Below the pieces are notes generated by a model. That model made no database searches. It worked only from the letters and a program-made list of their open reading frames with translations, and was not told the DNA's origin. This document shows, piece after piece, positions 26,519-34,424 of a stretch of 64,000 bases of DNA. Source of the stretch: VAZQ01 sp963725065 (lineage in GTDB: Bacteria; Pseudomonadota; Alphaproteobacteria; Rhizobiales; Xanthobacteraceae). Each line of letters begins with the position of its first letter. Position 1 is the stretch's first letter. The stretch covers positions 26,901 to 90,900 of the forward strand of contig CAVRXD010000040.1 in the NCBI GenBank assembly GCA_963725065.1, given 5' to 3'. The position numbers and the translations under genes are program-made.

Positions 26519-27508
26519 TCATCGCGTCCCACTTGAAGTAGTTCGGGCCATAGCGTTTCTCGCCATGCGCGCCTGATCGGCCGCCTTGGTGTACCGCTCC
26601 ACCTCCCGCAGGCTGGCGTGACCGCTTATGGCGGCGATCTCGTTCGCCGAGCATCCGGCCTCGGCAAGCCGTCGGCAGGCCGCCTTGCGCAGCCCGTGCG
26701 GTGACAGGCCGGTAAGCCCGACGCGCTGACACTGCGCGGTGAACCACTTGCCGAAGCCCTTCGCCGTGAACGCCTTCCCATGCTCGTTCAGCAGGAACAC
26801 CATTGCCTCGCTGGGCGTAGCGTTGATCGCTTCGGCCAGGGCGGCAGTGACCGGGATGACCAGCGCGGTCTTGGTCTTCTGCTGCGTGATCGTGATCGTG
26901 CCGTTGCGGACGTTACCCCGCCCGACGCGCACCACGTCGGCGCAACGCAGGGCGGTCCCAAGCAGGAGTGCGAGCGCGAGGCGGGGCTTCGAGCCAATCG
27001 GATAGGCGGCCTCAACGGCGGCGATGTCGTCCTCGGTCCAAGTCCGGTAGCCGTCCGACTTGGGGAGCTTCACACGCAGGCCCAGTGTCGGGTCGTCGGC
27101 GCGGATGCCGATGCCGATGGCATAGGCGATCAGCAGGCGCAGGCAGCGCAGGAAATCACGGGCACCGATCGGGGTCGCGGCCTTGGCGTTGAGCATGGTG
27201 ACTACGTGGCGGCGCTCCAGCTTGGCGATGCTCTTGTCGCCGTGCTCGCGGCGCATGTTCTCAAAGATGCGGCCATACTGGGCTTGCGACGACGGCGCGA
27301 GATGGTGGAACGCGGCCGAGCCGAGATAGCCGACGATCATCGCATTGACGCTACCGGGGATGGTGCGGCTTGCGCCGATCACAGCCGGGGCAGGGGCCTC
27401 ATCGAGCGCCTGCGCATAGGCCTCGTTGAACTCGGTCGAGCCGGGTAGGCCGGGGAGCGGAACGCGCAGGCCATGACGGCGGAAGTAGTGCCCGTCCAGT
27501 GGACGCAT
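26519..27508 (-). CDS. tyrosine site-specific recombinase (integrase)
   Basis: 329 residues. The SAM-like N-terminal domain covers about residues 60-140 (SSQAQYGRIFENMRREHGDK). The catalytic set is visible: Arg in LLGTALRCADVVRV, HGLRK (His-x-x-Arg), GH in ISGHASLREVERYTKA, and the Tyr of that block as nucleophile. This is the normal phage/island integrase core. Together with the RHH gene divergent from it and the repeat at both ends of the block, it is the best candidate enzyme for moving the 25.8-47.7 kb island. No strong ribosome site is seen at the ATG. Confidence 0.9.
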   Translation of the reverse strand: MRPLDGHYFRRHGLRVPLPGLPGSTEFNEAYAQALDEAPAPAVIGASRTIPGSVNAMIVGYLGSAAFHHLAPSSQAQYGRIFENMRREHGDKSIAKLERRHVVTMLNAKAATPIGARDFLRCLRLLIAYAIGIGIRADDPTLGLRVKLPKSDGYRTWTEDDIAAVEAAYPIGSKPRLALALLLGTALRCADVVRVGRGNVRNGTITITQQKTKTALVIPVTAALAEAINATPSEAMVFLLNEHGKAFTAKGFGKWFTAQCQRVGLTGLSPHGLRKAACRRLAEAGCSANEIAAISGHASLREVERYTKAADQARMARNAMARTTSSGTR

Positions 27509-27535
27509 GCTCGAAATTACGTTAAACGCAAAAGC

Positions 27536-27718
27536 ATGTCACCACCAATTTCCGCTAAACGCAAAAAGAAGCGTGGCCGACCGGCAACGGGCACCGACCC
27601 CATGATAGGGCTGCGGCTGTCAAAGAAGGAGATCGCACGCCTCGACCGGTGGGCAAAGGCCAACGGCTACACGCGGTCGGAAGCCATCCGCGTGCTGATC
27701 GAGCGCGGCCTCCAGTAG
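27536..27718 (+). CDS. small ribbon-helix-helix DNA-binding protein
   Basis: 60 residues. A basic N-terminus with an AT-hook-like KKRGRPATG is followed by a ribbon-helix-helix unit: MIGLRLSKKEIARLDRWAKA (strand and helix 1) and YTRSEAIRVLIERGL (helix 2). It is divergent from the integrase, 28 bases apart, the usual place for a regulator or excision factor. TTAAACGCAAAA-type direct repeats at about 27522 and 27555 flank the start and may be its own operators. Confidence 0.72.
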   Translation: MSPPISAKRKKKRGRPATGTDPMIGLRLSKKEIARLDRWAKANGYTRSEAIRVLIERGLQ

Positions 27719-27745
27719 GCTCGCAAGCCGGGAGGAGCGGGGAGG
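27717..27745. repeat. 29-bp direct repeat, copy 1 of 2
   Basis: AGGCTCGCAAGCCGGG followed by AGGAGCGGGGAGG; the same 29 bases with one difference recur at 28269-28297. Each copy starts with a small hairpin (GGCT-CGCA-AGCC). This copy overlaps the stop codon of the RHH gene. Confidence 0.7.
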
Positions 27746-27804
27746 CATCAGACGTTGTCCCAAGTGGGTGTCGAAGTCATAATCCGCCAGCAGAGGATGT
27801 CCCG

Positions 27805-28026
27805 ATGCCACCCCGCCGCTCCAGCAAGAAAGACAGCCCCAAGAAGCTCGCTGGTCGGATGAAGCGCCGCTGGCGCGTCGTCCTGCTTCGCAATAAGGGC
27901 GAAATCCTCGGGGACGTCGAAGCCCCGGACGTGGCATCGGCCAAGGCGGCCGCAGCAGTGCAGTTTGATCTGGACGAAATCCAGCGCAACCGGATCATCG
28001 TGCAGGAGCTGCGCTCGACCGGGTGA
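27805..28026 (+). CDS. small basic protein of unknown function
   Basis: 73 residues. A Lys/Arg-rich N-terminus (RRSSKKDSPKKLAGRMKRRW) leads into RVVLLRNKGEILGDVEAPD and a helix ASAKAAAAVQFDLDE, ending RNRIIVQELRSTG. This beta-strand plus helix pattern is common among uncharacterised small proteins of Bradyrhizobium-like genomes. It lies in a plus-strand run of tiny genes after the RHH gene. No function can be assigned. Confidence 0.6.
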   Translation: MPPRRSSKKDSPKKLAGRMKRRWRVVLLRNKGEILGDVEAPDVASAKAAAAVQFDLDEIQRNRIIVQELRSTG

Positions 28027-28063
28027 CAGTCGGACGGCGGCCGCAAAGATGACGAAAGGTACG

Positions 28064-28213
28064 ATGGCTGATCTCAAAACTCTTTTCAGCGAGGAGGCAG
28101 CCCAGTGTCGGCGGCTCGCCGAGATCGCAACCGAGCAGGGGATCAAGGAAAAACTGCTTGAGATGGCCGCCCGTTTTCAGGCCTTGGCCGACGGCGACAA
28201 CGACGAGCAGTAG
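28064..28213 (+). CDS. small helical protein, member 1 of an island family
   Basis: 49 residues, MADLKTLFSEEAAQCRRLAE and then EKLLEMAARFQALAD. The pattern (acidic start, A-x-x-C-R-x-A, a short break, then LLxMAxxF/W) recurs at 31355 and in broken form at 43412. Predicted two-helix hairpin. Starts 38 bases after the previous small gene. Function unknown. Confidence 0.6.
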   Translation: MADLKTLFSEEAAQCRRLAEIATEQGIKEKLLEMAARFQALADGDNDEQ

Positions 28214-28268
28214 CCAGCCAGCCGAGCGACGAGCGGTGAAGCGAACGGCGCTCCGGCGCGCGAGCGCC

Positions 28269-28297
28269 AGGCTCGCAAGCCGGGCGGAGCGGGGAGG
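28269..28297. repeat. 29-bp direct repeat, copy 2 of 2
   Basis: Same as 27717-27745 with one substitution (C for A at the 17th base). It lies 55 bases after the stop of the small helical gene. The 0.5-kb unit between the copies holds two tiny genes. Confidence 0.7.
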
Positions 28298-28384
28298 GGA
28301 GGCAACAACGTGGGGTGCAGATATCAGTCTGCGCCGTTCGCTTTGAGTTCTGTCAACCGGAAAAAATGGGTAGGCGTGGATAGC

Positions 28385-28413
28385 AAAAAAAGGCCCGGCA
28401 TGGGTAGCCGGGC
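28385..28413 (-). terminator. intrinsic terminator after the 64-residue minus-strand gene
   Basis: On the minus strand GCCCGGC-TACCCAT-GCCGGGC is followed by CTTTTTTT: perfect stem and long T-tract. It lies 20 bases after the stop of the gene at 28434-28628. Confidence 0.85.
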
Positions 28414-28433
28414 TTCACTGCCTTTTTACATGA

Positions 28434-28628
28434 TTAGATGATGAACCAGTCCGGCTGATGCGTCTGTGCTTGCTCCGGCATGTGCTCCGCCACTGCCGTC
28501 GGCAATGTCGGGGGTTCCGGTGGTCCACTACCACCGCTGAAAAACTCGGGCGGCAGTTCGGTCGGGATGTGATCGAGCGCTTGCTCGGCGGCGTGTTCTG
28601 CCCCAGGGGGGGTGGTGGGTCGTGCCAT
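28434..28628 (-). CDS. small acidic Pro-rich protein of unknown function
   Basis: 64 residues beginning MARPTTPPGAEHAAEQALDH and ending QTHQPDWFII. Contains ELPPEFFSGGSGPPEPP. GAGGAT upstream of the ATG and a perfect terminator just after the stop support real expression. Hydrophilic, no domain recognised. Confidence 0.6.
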   Translation of the reverse strand: MARPTTPPGAEHAAEQALDHIPTELPPEFFSGGSGPPEPPTLPTAVAEHMPEQAQTHQPDWFII

Positions 28629-28938
28629 GCTTTATCCTCATTCAGTTTATGCTGGATATTGCAGCAGCCCCATAACCCAAAGAGCGATGCTTTCCGTCTG
28701 TCAACCGGACAACATTACCCAGCCGTAGAGGCCTGTGGCGGCACCAAACGGTGCCAACTACGATTTTATCGCACCAGCGGGCCGCGCTGACAGCACGGGC
28801 CATCCTACGAAGGGGGGAGGGTGGGCTTGCCAGCCGATTGGGCCATGCCGTCGCGGGTGCTCATTCCGCGAAGGTGACCAGCAAGCCCGCCCAATCAACG
28901 GGGCGGCGGGCGGTTGGTTTCACAGCGCCCGACCACAG

Positions 28939-28966
28939 AAAAAGCCCCGCCAGAGCGCGGCGGGGC
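28939..28966 (-). terminator. intrinsic terminator in gene-poor stretch
   Basis: Minus strand: GCCCCGCC-GCGCTCT-GGCGGGGC then TTTTTC. Strong stem. No obvious protein gene ends here. Confidence 0.7.
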
Positions 28967-29095
28967 GAAGTGACGACGTGCATCGTGGGTGGGCTTGCCG
29001 GTCGTCCCCGCGCGCGTTCTTGCTCGAAGCGGCCACGCTCCAGGAACGCACTGCGACCGGTAAGCCCATCGCTTAAAACGAGGTGCTAGCGGATT

Positions 29096-29125
29096 GGGTT
29101 CTATGTCGGAAATCCGACACAACCC
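29096..29125. promoter_or_regulatory. operator-like inverted repeat
   Basis: TGTCGGA-AA-TCCGACA, extended outwards by GGGTT and AACCC with short spacers. It sits just before a minus-strand terminator and might be a protein-binding site or a hairpin. Confidence 0.4.
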
Positions 29126-29130
29126 GCACG

Positions 29131-29153
29131 AAAAAGCCCCGCCGGAGCGGGGC
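29131..29153 (-). terminator. intrinsic terminator in gene-poor stretch
   Basis: Minus strand: GCCCCGC-TCCG-GCGGGGC then TTTTTC. Almost a twin of the terminator 190 bases to the left. Confidence 0.7.
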
Positions 29154-29382
29154 TAAGTTCGACCATGAGGGTGTTGCCAGAATGCAAGAAGGGCAACCCC
29201 CTGCGGATTTAACGGTAGCTCGGTAGCAGCCGTCACTCAACCCGCCGCTACCTCCGAGACGCAGGCCGACGCGCCCAGGAGAAAGGGCACAGCGGGGAGG
29301 GCGCGCCATAGCGCGTATTTGCCCTTGTTAGCCGCCTGACGCGAAACATTTGCCCGCATGCCGCCGCGCACACACAGCAGCT

Positions 29383-29449
29383 CACAGCTTGGATGGTGCC
29401 CACAGCTTGGATCACAGCTTGGATGGGGCGGGCCTCACAGCTTGGATGG
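29383..29449. repeat. four direct copies of CACAGCTTGGAT
   Basis: Copies start at 29383, 29401, 29413 and 29436 (three continue with GG). Spacing of 18, 12 and 23 is irregular. They lie about 75 bases downstream of the recombinase remnant's stop. Confidence 0.65.
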
Positions 29450-29523
29450 TACCTGCCTATGCATGCTGGCTCCGTACGGTCGGGTTCTATCCCCATACCG
29501 GGGGGGTGGCCATGATCGATGGT

Positions 29524-30049
29524 TCAGCCGAGCCGCTGGCGGACACGCGACACCTGCATCGCGCTCCATCCAAAACCCTTTGCGGTCTTGATGCCGCGCG
29601 CATTCAACTCCTTCGCCAGTGCACGATGCGACAGATCGGTCAGCTCCTCGAACACCGAGCGCAGCGCAGCTGCAAACTCCAGCGCGGGCAGCTTGGTGTT
29701 TGAGCCGTCATGCCGATAGCCGCCGAGCTTCGTGCCGCGAGCCTTGGCACGAGCCAGCGCGTCCTTCGTGCGCTTCGAGACGAGCCGCCGTTCCTGCTCG
29801 GCGACGACCGCCATCAATTGCAGCACGAACGGCTCAACCGTCTCGCCCAGCTCGGTCACCACGATCGACGTCCGATGTTTCATCAAGCCGCTGACGAAGT
29901 GGACATCACGCGACAGCCGATCGAGCTTGCTGACCATCAGCGGACACTTGAGCCGCTTGGCCTCGGCGAGCGCCTTGTTCAGTTCCGGCCGGTTGTCCTC
30001 GCCACCGCTCTCGGTTTCGATGTAGGTCGCGGCGAGCGCAAAGCCCTCG
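29524..30049 (-). pseudogene. serine recombinase (resolvase/invertase) lacking its catalytic head
   Basis: The readable protein runs from EGFALAATYIETES through KCPLMVSKLDRLSRDVHFVS, FVLQLMAVVAEQERRLVSKR to a C-terminal helix-turn-helix (LSHRALAKELNARGIKTAKG). That is the resolvase/invertase fold from about residue 35 onward. The N-terminal strand with the catalytic Ser (normally Y-x-R-x-S) is missing: homology stops near 30049, where an unrelated RTX sequence on the other strand begins. The frame stays open to 30132, giving a chimeric leader. Presumably inactive. Confidence 0.8.
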
Positions 30050-30768
30050 ATGCGTATTTTGTCGACCACTTCGCCGATGCAGTGTTTGAGAACGCGGGTG
30101 AGGGCACCGATATCGTCTATGCGTCCGCCCACTTCCGACTGTCAGGGAACTTGGAAAACCTGATCCTGCAAGGCAATGCCGACCTGCAAGGGTACGGCAA
30201 CGGCGGGAGCAACGCACTCTTCGGCAACAGCGGCAGTAATATTCTCAACGGCGAAGGTGGGGCCGACGTCATGGTCGGTGGCGCGGGCAACGACATCTAT
30301 TTCGTCGACAACTTTGCTGACGCGGTGTTTGAGAACCCTGGCGAGGGGATAGATACGGTCTTTTCGACCGCCCACTTCAGGCTCTCGGAAAACGTGGAAA
30401 CATTGGTCCTGCAAGGCAACGCCGATTTGCAAGGCTACGGCGACAGCCACGCGAACACGCTCTATGGAAATACTGGAAACAACATTCTCAACGGCGAGGC
30501 TGGTGCCGACATGCTCGTAGGCGGCCAGGGCAACGATGCCTTCATATTCGATGTTGGGCAGGCTGCTGGCGACACCGTCGTGGACTTCGTTGGCAATGGC
30601 GAGGCCGCAGGGGACTTATTGATCTTCGTCGGCTACGACCCCAGCGCAACCTTCACCAACGTCGACCCGACCCATTGGCAGGTGAACTACAATGGTGGTG
30701 CCTCGCACGAGGTCATCACTTTCATGAACGGCGCATCGATCCACGCGAGCGATATCGTGTTCATGTGA
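30050..30768 (+). pseudogene. C-terminal fragment of an RTX (haemolysin-type Ca-binding) protein
   Basis: About 239 residues of repeated units YFVDxFADAVFENxGEGxD, followed by glycine-rich nonapeptide-like repeats (NGEGGADVMVGGAGNDIYF, NGEAGADMLVGGQGNDAFIF) and a typical C-terminal secretion-like tail (VVDFVGNGEAAGDLLIF, ending HASDIVFM). These bind calcium in type I secreted proteins. There is no start: upstream in frame is antisense to the recombinase. The intact parent would carry more repeats before this point, so it is a tail left by recombination at about 30050. Confidence 0.8.
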
Positions 30769-30988
30769 TCGCCCCCAGTCGAAAGGCCAAGCCGATCATG
30801 ACGACGGCGGCGACCAGCAGGCAAAGGGCCATCAATCGGCCTATGCGGGTGAAGTGGCATCACGGATCAATCATCAAGGACTACAGGCGCACGAGGCACA
30901 CAAAGAGGGGCGCTGATCTTGTCTTGGGGGCGCGGTAAATGCGCAGCCAGGAAAGACCTGCTGTCAGGCCATCACGCCATCGACGGGG

Positions 30989-31198
30989 TCAGCCTGCTGT
31001 TGAATTGTAGGTGTCACATGAGGCGCAGTGGACCAGGAGGCTGTGGAGTTTGCTTTGGTCCACCCGCATCAGGGCATCACCACAGTGCCCACAGGCGTAC
31101 TCCACTGTAGGTCCAGCCTCCTCCAACACCGGAGGTGCACTGGCCACCGCAGCAATGGCCAGTGGTGGTGGGACGATCTTGAGTGTCTTCTGAAGCAT
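30989..31198 (-). CDS. small zinc-ribbon protein
   Basis: 69 residues. Two Cys pairs, YACGHCGDALMRV and VHCASCDTYNSTA, form a zinc ribbon, preceded by a hydrophobic or Pro-rich leader. Proteins with CGHCG...HCxxC-x-x-YNS recur in Bradyrhizobium-like genomes as I recall. The 220 bases to its left, after the RTX tail, hold nothing I can name. Confidence 0.65.
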   Translation of the reverse strand: MLQKTLKIVPPPLAIAAVASAPPVLEEAGPTVEYACGHCGDALMRVDQSKLHSLLVHCASCDTYNSTAG

Positions 31199-31354
31199 TC
31201 GCCTTTTTAGAGTTGCTCCAGCGCCTGCTCAATTTAATTACAGCTAATCAACGTATTTTCCTGCGTTAATTTCTTTGGATGAAGTGCCGGTAGCATTGAA
31301 CCCAGTCAGGGCCGCCCTCGACAAATCGGTAAAACCTTCTTCCAGGGACGTGCC

Positions 31355-31588
31355 ATGCCACTAGCTCGCTTGTACGACCGCCACGCAGAGGACTGTGCCC
31401 GCGCGGCCGAACAGACCGACGATCCCAGGGATCGGGCAATGTTAATTAAGCTCGCGGATGGTTGGAGGAAGGCCGCACAAGAATTACGACTGCAGCATCC
31501 ATCTCCCTCACAAGAGCAGCCCCCTAGCCAGAAATTACAGGCTCAACATCCAGCCTCGCCTACCAAGAGGACACGAAGGGGTCGGTGA
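31355..31588 (+). CDS. small helical protein, member 2 of an island family
   Basis: 77 residues. MPLARLYDRHAEDCARAAEQ, TDDPRDRAMLIKLADGWRKA and a Gln/Pro-rich basic tail. The first 50 residues match the pattern of the genes at 28064 and 43412 (Y-x-x-x-A-x-x-C-x-x-A, TDDP, LxKLAxxW). Predicted helical hairpin. Function unknown. Confidence 0.65.
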   Translation: MPLARLYDRHAEDCARAAEQTDDPRDRAMLIKLADGWRKAAQELRLQHPSPSQEQPPSQKLQAQHPASPTKRTRRGR

Positions 31589-31619
31589 TCGCCTTTAGGA
31601 AATCCGGGCCTGAAGGGTT

Positions 31620-32131
31620 GTGAGGCCCAGGGCCATCGGCACGCTCGGCACCAACGGGCTGCAGGCGGTCAACAGCGTCACCAAGGCGACGTTACCGTAT
31701 CTCAAGCAGTTCGTGGTGACGGCCGATGTGTCGGCCTATGGCACGGGTGCAGCTGCCATCTCGATCTCGCCGCCGATCTCTCTGCGACCACCGGCAACAG
31801 CGCCGCGCAGCGCACCGTGCATCAGGCCATGTCGGGCAGCCCCGCCATCACCGTGCTGGGCACCGCCAGCACCGGCTATCTGCAGAACTTGGTGTTCCAC
31901 AAGAACGCGTTTGCGCTCGCCGTCGTGCCAATGGAGAAGCCCGCTGGCGCTGTTGATGTCGCGCGCAAGTCCTACAAGGGCCTGAGCGTCCGCGTCGTGC
32001 CGTACTATGACGGCACCAACGACATCTCGAACTACCGGCTTGACGTGCTCTACGGCATCAAGGTGCTCGATAATCGTCTCGCCGTTCGCATGGGTGGCGG
32101 CAGCGCCACGCTCGGCAATCCGGCGACGTAA
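31620..32131 (+). pseudogene. P22-type phage coat protein remnant
   Basis: The first 55 codons (GTLGTNGLQAVNSVTKATLP, VVTADVSAYG) and the last 105 (YLQNLVFHKNAFALAVVPME, YKGLSVRVVPYYDGTNDISN, YRLDVLYGIKVLDNRLAVRM) both match the C-terminal half of P22-like major capsid proteins. They lie in different frames that switch near 31780, with apparent loss of residues at the join. The N-terminal half is absent. A prophage therefore once occupied part of this island. Confidence 0.8.
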
Positions 32132-32169
32132 CGATCGGTCGAGGGGTTCGTCGTCGTCCCTCTCGATCT

Positions 32170-32210
32170 AGCCCGACGCAGGGTTTGGGTTGCCGCTGCG
32201 TCGGGCTTGT
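32170..32210 (+). terminator. intrinsic terminator after the coat protein remnant
   Basis: AGCCCGACGCAG and CTGCGTCGGGCT form a perfect 12-bp stem, followed by TGTTT. It lies 39 bases after the coat stop and probably came with the phage. Confidence 0.75.
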
Positions 32211-32891
32211 TTCCCTACGACAGCCGCGCCCGCATCGCGGGCCGTGCTCTGGTTTGCCACTCGGGCAAATTTCCTTTTGTTTCCCGTCTTGCGATTTTGA
32301 TGGGGTTGCCAAGGCAAGCCGCTGTTACGGCGCGGCCTCCATCGCGTAATCCTTTCGGTCGCGGTAATTGTGCGAACAGCGTAAGGCACGGAGCGGCTAT
32401 CCTTGCCGATATTTAATTCACTCGCCACTTCGTCGTAATGAGGTGAAAGCCATTTTCACAATCGTTGGGTCTGCACGAAGCCGGCACATCTCGCCGTGCA
32501 TCGCGGCCGATAGAGATTGGATAACGAAGAAAAATCAGAAGGCGAAGCATTCTATGTCCAACCCCGCTCGGCGACGAAAACTGCCGGGCGGGGTATTTTT
32601 TTGCAGATGCGCTTCTTACAGTCTGTGCTTGCCCGTTTGTCGCATCCCGATGGAGACGCATGAGCGGCGAAACACAATTGAAACCGTTTTTCTTCGCCGA
32701 CGAAGCAATTTTCACGGCAACGTGTATCCCCCCTCTGAACCGAGTCCCTACCAGCAGCCGACCAAGAAGCAGCGGGCGCAGCGCAGCCCGGCGAATGTCC
32801 ACACCTCCTGGCGCTTGATGGCCCGTTACGACTCGATGCAACTCGTGGCTCGCGGAAGCCTGCAACACAAACCTCGCTGGAGGAACAGCCT
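32211..32891. other. gene-poor stretch
   Basis: No frame here has a supportable protein. It contains an intrinsic terminator at 32562-32602 and an AT-rich patch near 32400-32420. Something transcribed on the plus strand presumably ends at the terminator. Confidence 0.4.
32562..32602 (+). terminator. intrinsic terminator without an identified gene
   Basis: CCCCGC-T-CGGC-GACGAAAACT-GCCG-G-GCGGGG followed by TATTTTTTT. Strong two-step stem with a seven-T tract. Confidence 0.75.
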
Positions 32892-33089
32892 GTGAAAACT
32901 TGTTTCCAATGCCAAGGGAAGCTGGGGCTAGCTATCCGCGCACGCAATCTATGGAACGGCCGCTGGTGGTGGTCTCACGTCTACTTCTGCTCGGCTCGGT
33001 GCGAAGATCGTTACGAGCTGGAGCAATCCGAAGCGAATGCTAAACCTCAAAAGCTCGGTTTCTTTGCTCGCGGCAGTGCCCAACTTTGA
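32892..33089 (+). CDS. small Cys-rich zinc-binding protein
   Basis: 65 residues from a GTG start with a strong GGAGGA site nine bases upstream. Cys pairs TCFQCQG near the N-terminus and FCSARCEDRYELE centrally form a probable zinc knuckle, around an aromatic stretch WNGRWWWSHVYF. The FCSxRCxDxYE ending resembles zinc fingers of small MYM/TRASH-like proteins. No neighbours share an operon. Function unknown. Confidence 0.65.
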   Translation: MKTCFQCQGKLGLAIRARNLWNGRWWWSHVYFCSARCEDRYELEQSEANAKPQKLGFFARGSAQL

Positions 33090-33330
33090 CTTTGTGGACA
33101 CGCGGACTTTGTCGCGCTGCGTCCTTCATGTCGCCATGACAAACATGTGATCCAGGATATTGGAAAGATGAGATCAGCCATGTCTCACAAGGGCACTGCA
33201 ACCACGTTCGAAGAATGCTGCCGCCGCGCCCCGAATTTGCAGTCCCCTGGGCTAATTCGCCGGGGTCGCCTGTATAAATCTCAGCCAATAATCAGCACGA
33301 AGGCAATGCAATGGTAGCTCGACCAACAGC

Positions 33331-33603
33331 CTACGATTCTGGGCTACATGACAGAGTTCGAGACTTTTTGACAATCGCTGTTTTGATCTCTGTCACGGCG
33401 TTGCTTCTGGCGCTTGTGCCATGACTGCGCCGGCCTTTGTTTTTGACGGCCTCGGCCACTGCATCGGCATCGTTGTCCAGTTTGGGCAGGACGATATCGA
33501 GAGCTATGCGCTCCCCGGTCTTGAACTGATCGGGCGTCACAAGACCCGCGGCGAAGCGGCCGATGCAGTAGCTGCACTCGGCGTATTCGGAAGCCTTGAT
33601 CAT
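33331..33603 (-). CDS. small protein of unknown function
   Basis: 90 residues, MIKASEYAECSYCIGRFAAG, followed by an acidic helix LDNDADAVAEAVKNK and a basic C-terminus. A GGAGAACG site precedes the ATG at 33603. C10 and C13 (ECSYC) might bind metal. Moderate confidence from the start site and composition only; the intervals 33090-33330 and 33604-33902 hold no gene I can support. Confidence 0.5.
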   Translation of the reverse strand: MIKASEYAECSYCIGRFAAGLVTPDQFKTGERIALDIVLPKLDNDADAVAEAVKNKGRRSHGTSARSNAVTEIKTAIVKKSRTLSCSPES

Positions 33604-33902
33604 TAACGTTCTCCGCGTTTCGCTCGGGCGTGCCGGCGGACCACACCCCATCGGCCTCTTGAAGATCGCATACGCACCCCTGATGCACCTGAGCGGCCCG
33701 ATAATCGCCACACTGCTTGCCAGCACCCACATGGGAGTGATGCCCGGATTTCATCGATCGCGAGGTGATCTACAAGGGAATGAGGGCGCAAGGACGGAGG
33801 CATCAGGCACGTGCCGGCCCTGTAGGATGCCCCGTCCTGACTTAAGGTAGCCCATCGGGTGAAGTCCCTCGCGCACAATCAATTGTCCGGTTAGGAGCGA
33901 CC

Positions 33903-34082
33903 GGTGGACGCAAACTCAGTGAGCCCTGGTCCGAGGCCGATATCAGCGACCTCAGGAACGAACTCGACGACGGCCGGACGATTGCAGAAACCGCGAGCTT
34001 TCTTTGCCGGGACGTGTGCGAGGAGCGCACGAAGATGAAGAAGCATAGGTTGACCGAGCAACCGAGCAAGCGGCGTGTCTAG
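33903..34082 (+). pseudogene. fragment of a conserved small protein without a start
   Basis: Reading GGRKLSEPWSEADISDLRNE then DGRTIAETASFLCRDVCEER and a basic tail to the TAG at 34080. The pattern PWxExDIxDLRxEL...GRTIxETAxFLCRD is, from memory, a frequent small protein family in Bradyrhizobium-like genomes. No in-frame start codon exists; a GTG at 33904 is in another frame, so one base may be missing. Confidence 0.45.
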
Positions 34083-34163
34083 AAAAGGTGGCCCCACAGG
34101 GTGATTAGCAGGATCACCACTGCGGCAATCCCGGCACCCGTGAACGCCACGACGCCCCGCTGT

Positions 34164-34348
34164 TTAATGCGGGCCACTGCTGTCCTCCACGATCCTCGTC
34201 TGCTGGTTCAGCCGAATGCGCTCCTTTGGCCATCGCTGTCTCGCGGCTGGTACGTGGCCTGGGCCAGCAGGAAGTCCTCAGCCGCCAGAACGTCCACGAT
34301 GTTGCCTTCGCGATCGACCAACTCGACCGAATGTTTGAAGTGACACGC
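34164..34348 (-). pseudogene. frameshifted and truncated conserved small protein beside IS5 remnant
   Basis: On the minus strand HSVELVDREGNIVDVLAAED, FLLAQATYQ, then after a one-base slip QRWPKERIRLNQQTRIVEDS to a TAA at 34164. The two halves fit one known pattern of small proteins (V-E-L-x-D-x-x-G...A-x-Y-Q...W-P...R-I-x-L). The N-terminus is missing at the IS5 boundary, so the element seems to have inserted into or beside it. Confidence 0.45.
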
Positions 34349-34424
34349 CCTTTCCAGGACAGAGAGAGAACAATCCACGTCAATGTTCGCAACTGCGGAA
34401 GCAGCCTATGAGTTAGGGCGTGGA

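Larger units (their letters stand above)
28629..29523. other. 895-bp gene-poor stretch with hairpins and repeats
   Basis: No reading frame here is convincing. It contains two minus-strand intrinsic terminators (28939-28966, 29131-29153), a long inverted repeat (29096-29125), two GGTGGGCTTGCC repeats with an inverted partner (about 28819-29004), and four CACAGCTTGGAT copies (29383-29449). Short non-coding transcripts on the minus strand are one way to explain the terminators. Confidence 0.5.

Noticed and set aside
29383..29449. CRISPR array
   Set aside because: Repeats are only 12 bases with spacers from 0 to 11 bases and there are no cas genes.
29710..30768. A 352-residue RTX protein with a novel N-terminal domain
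   Set aside because: The first 110 codons are simply antisense to the recombinase remnant; only the RTX tail is real.
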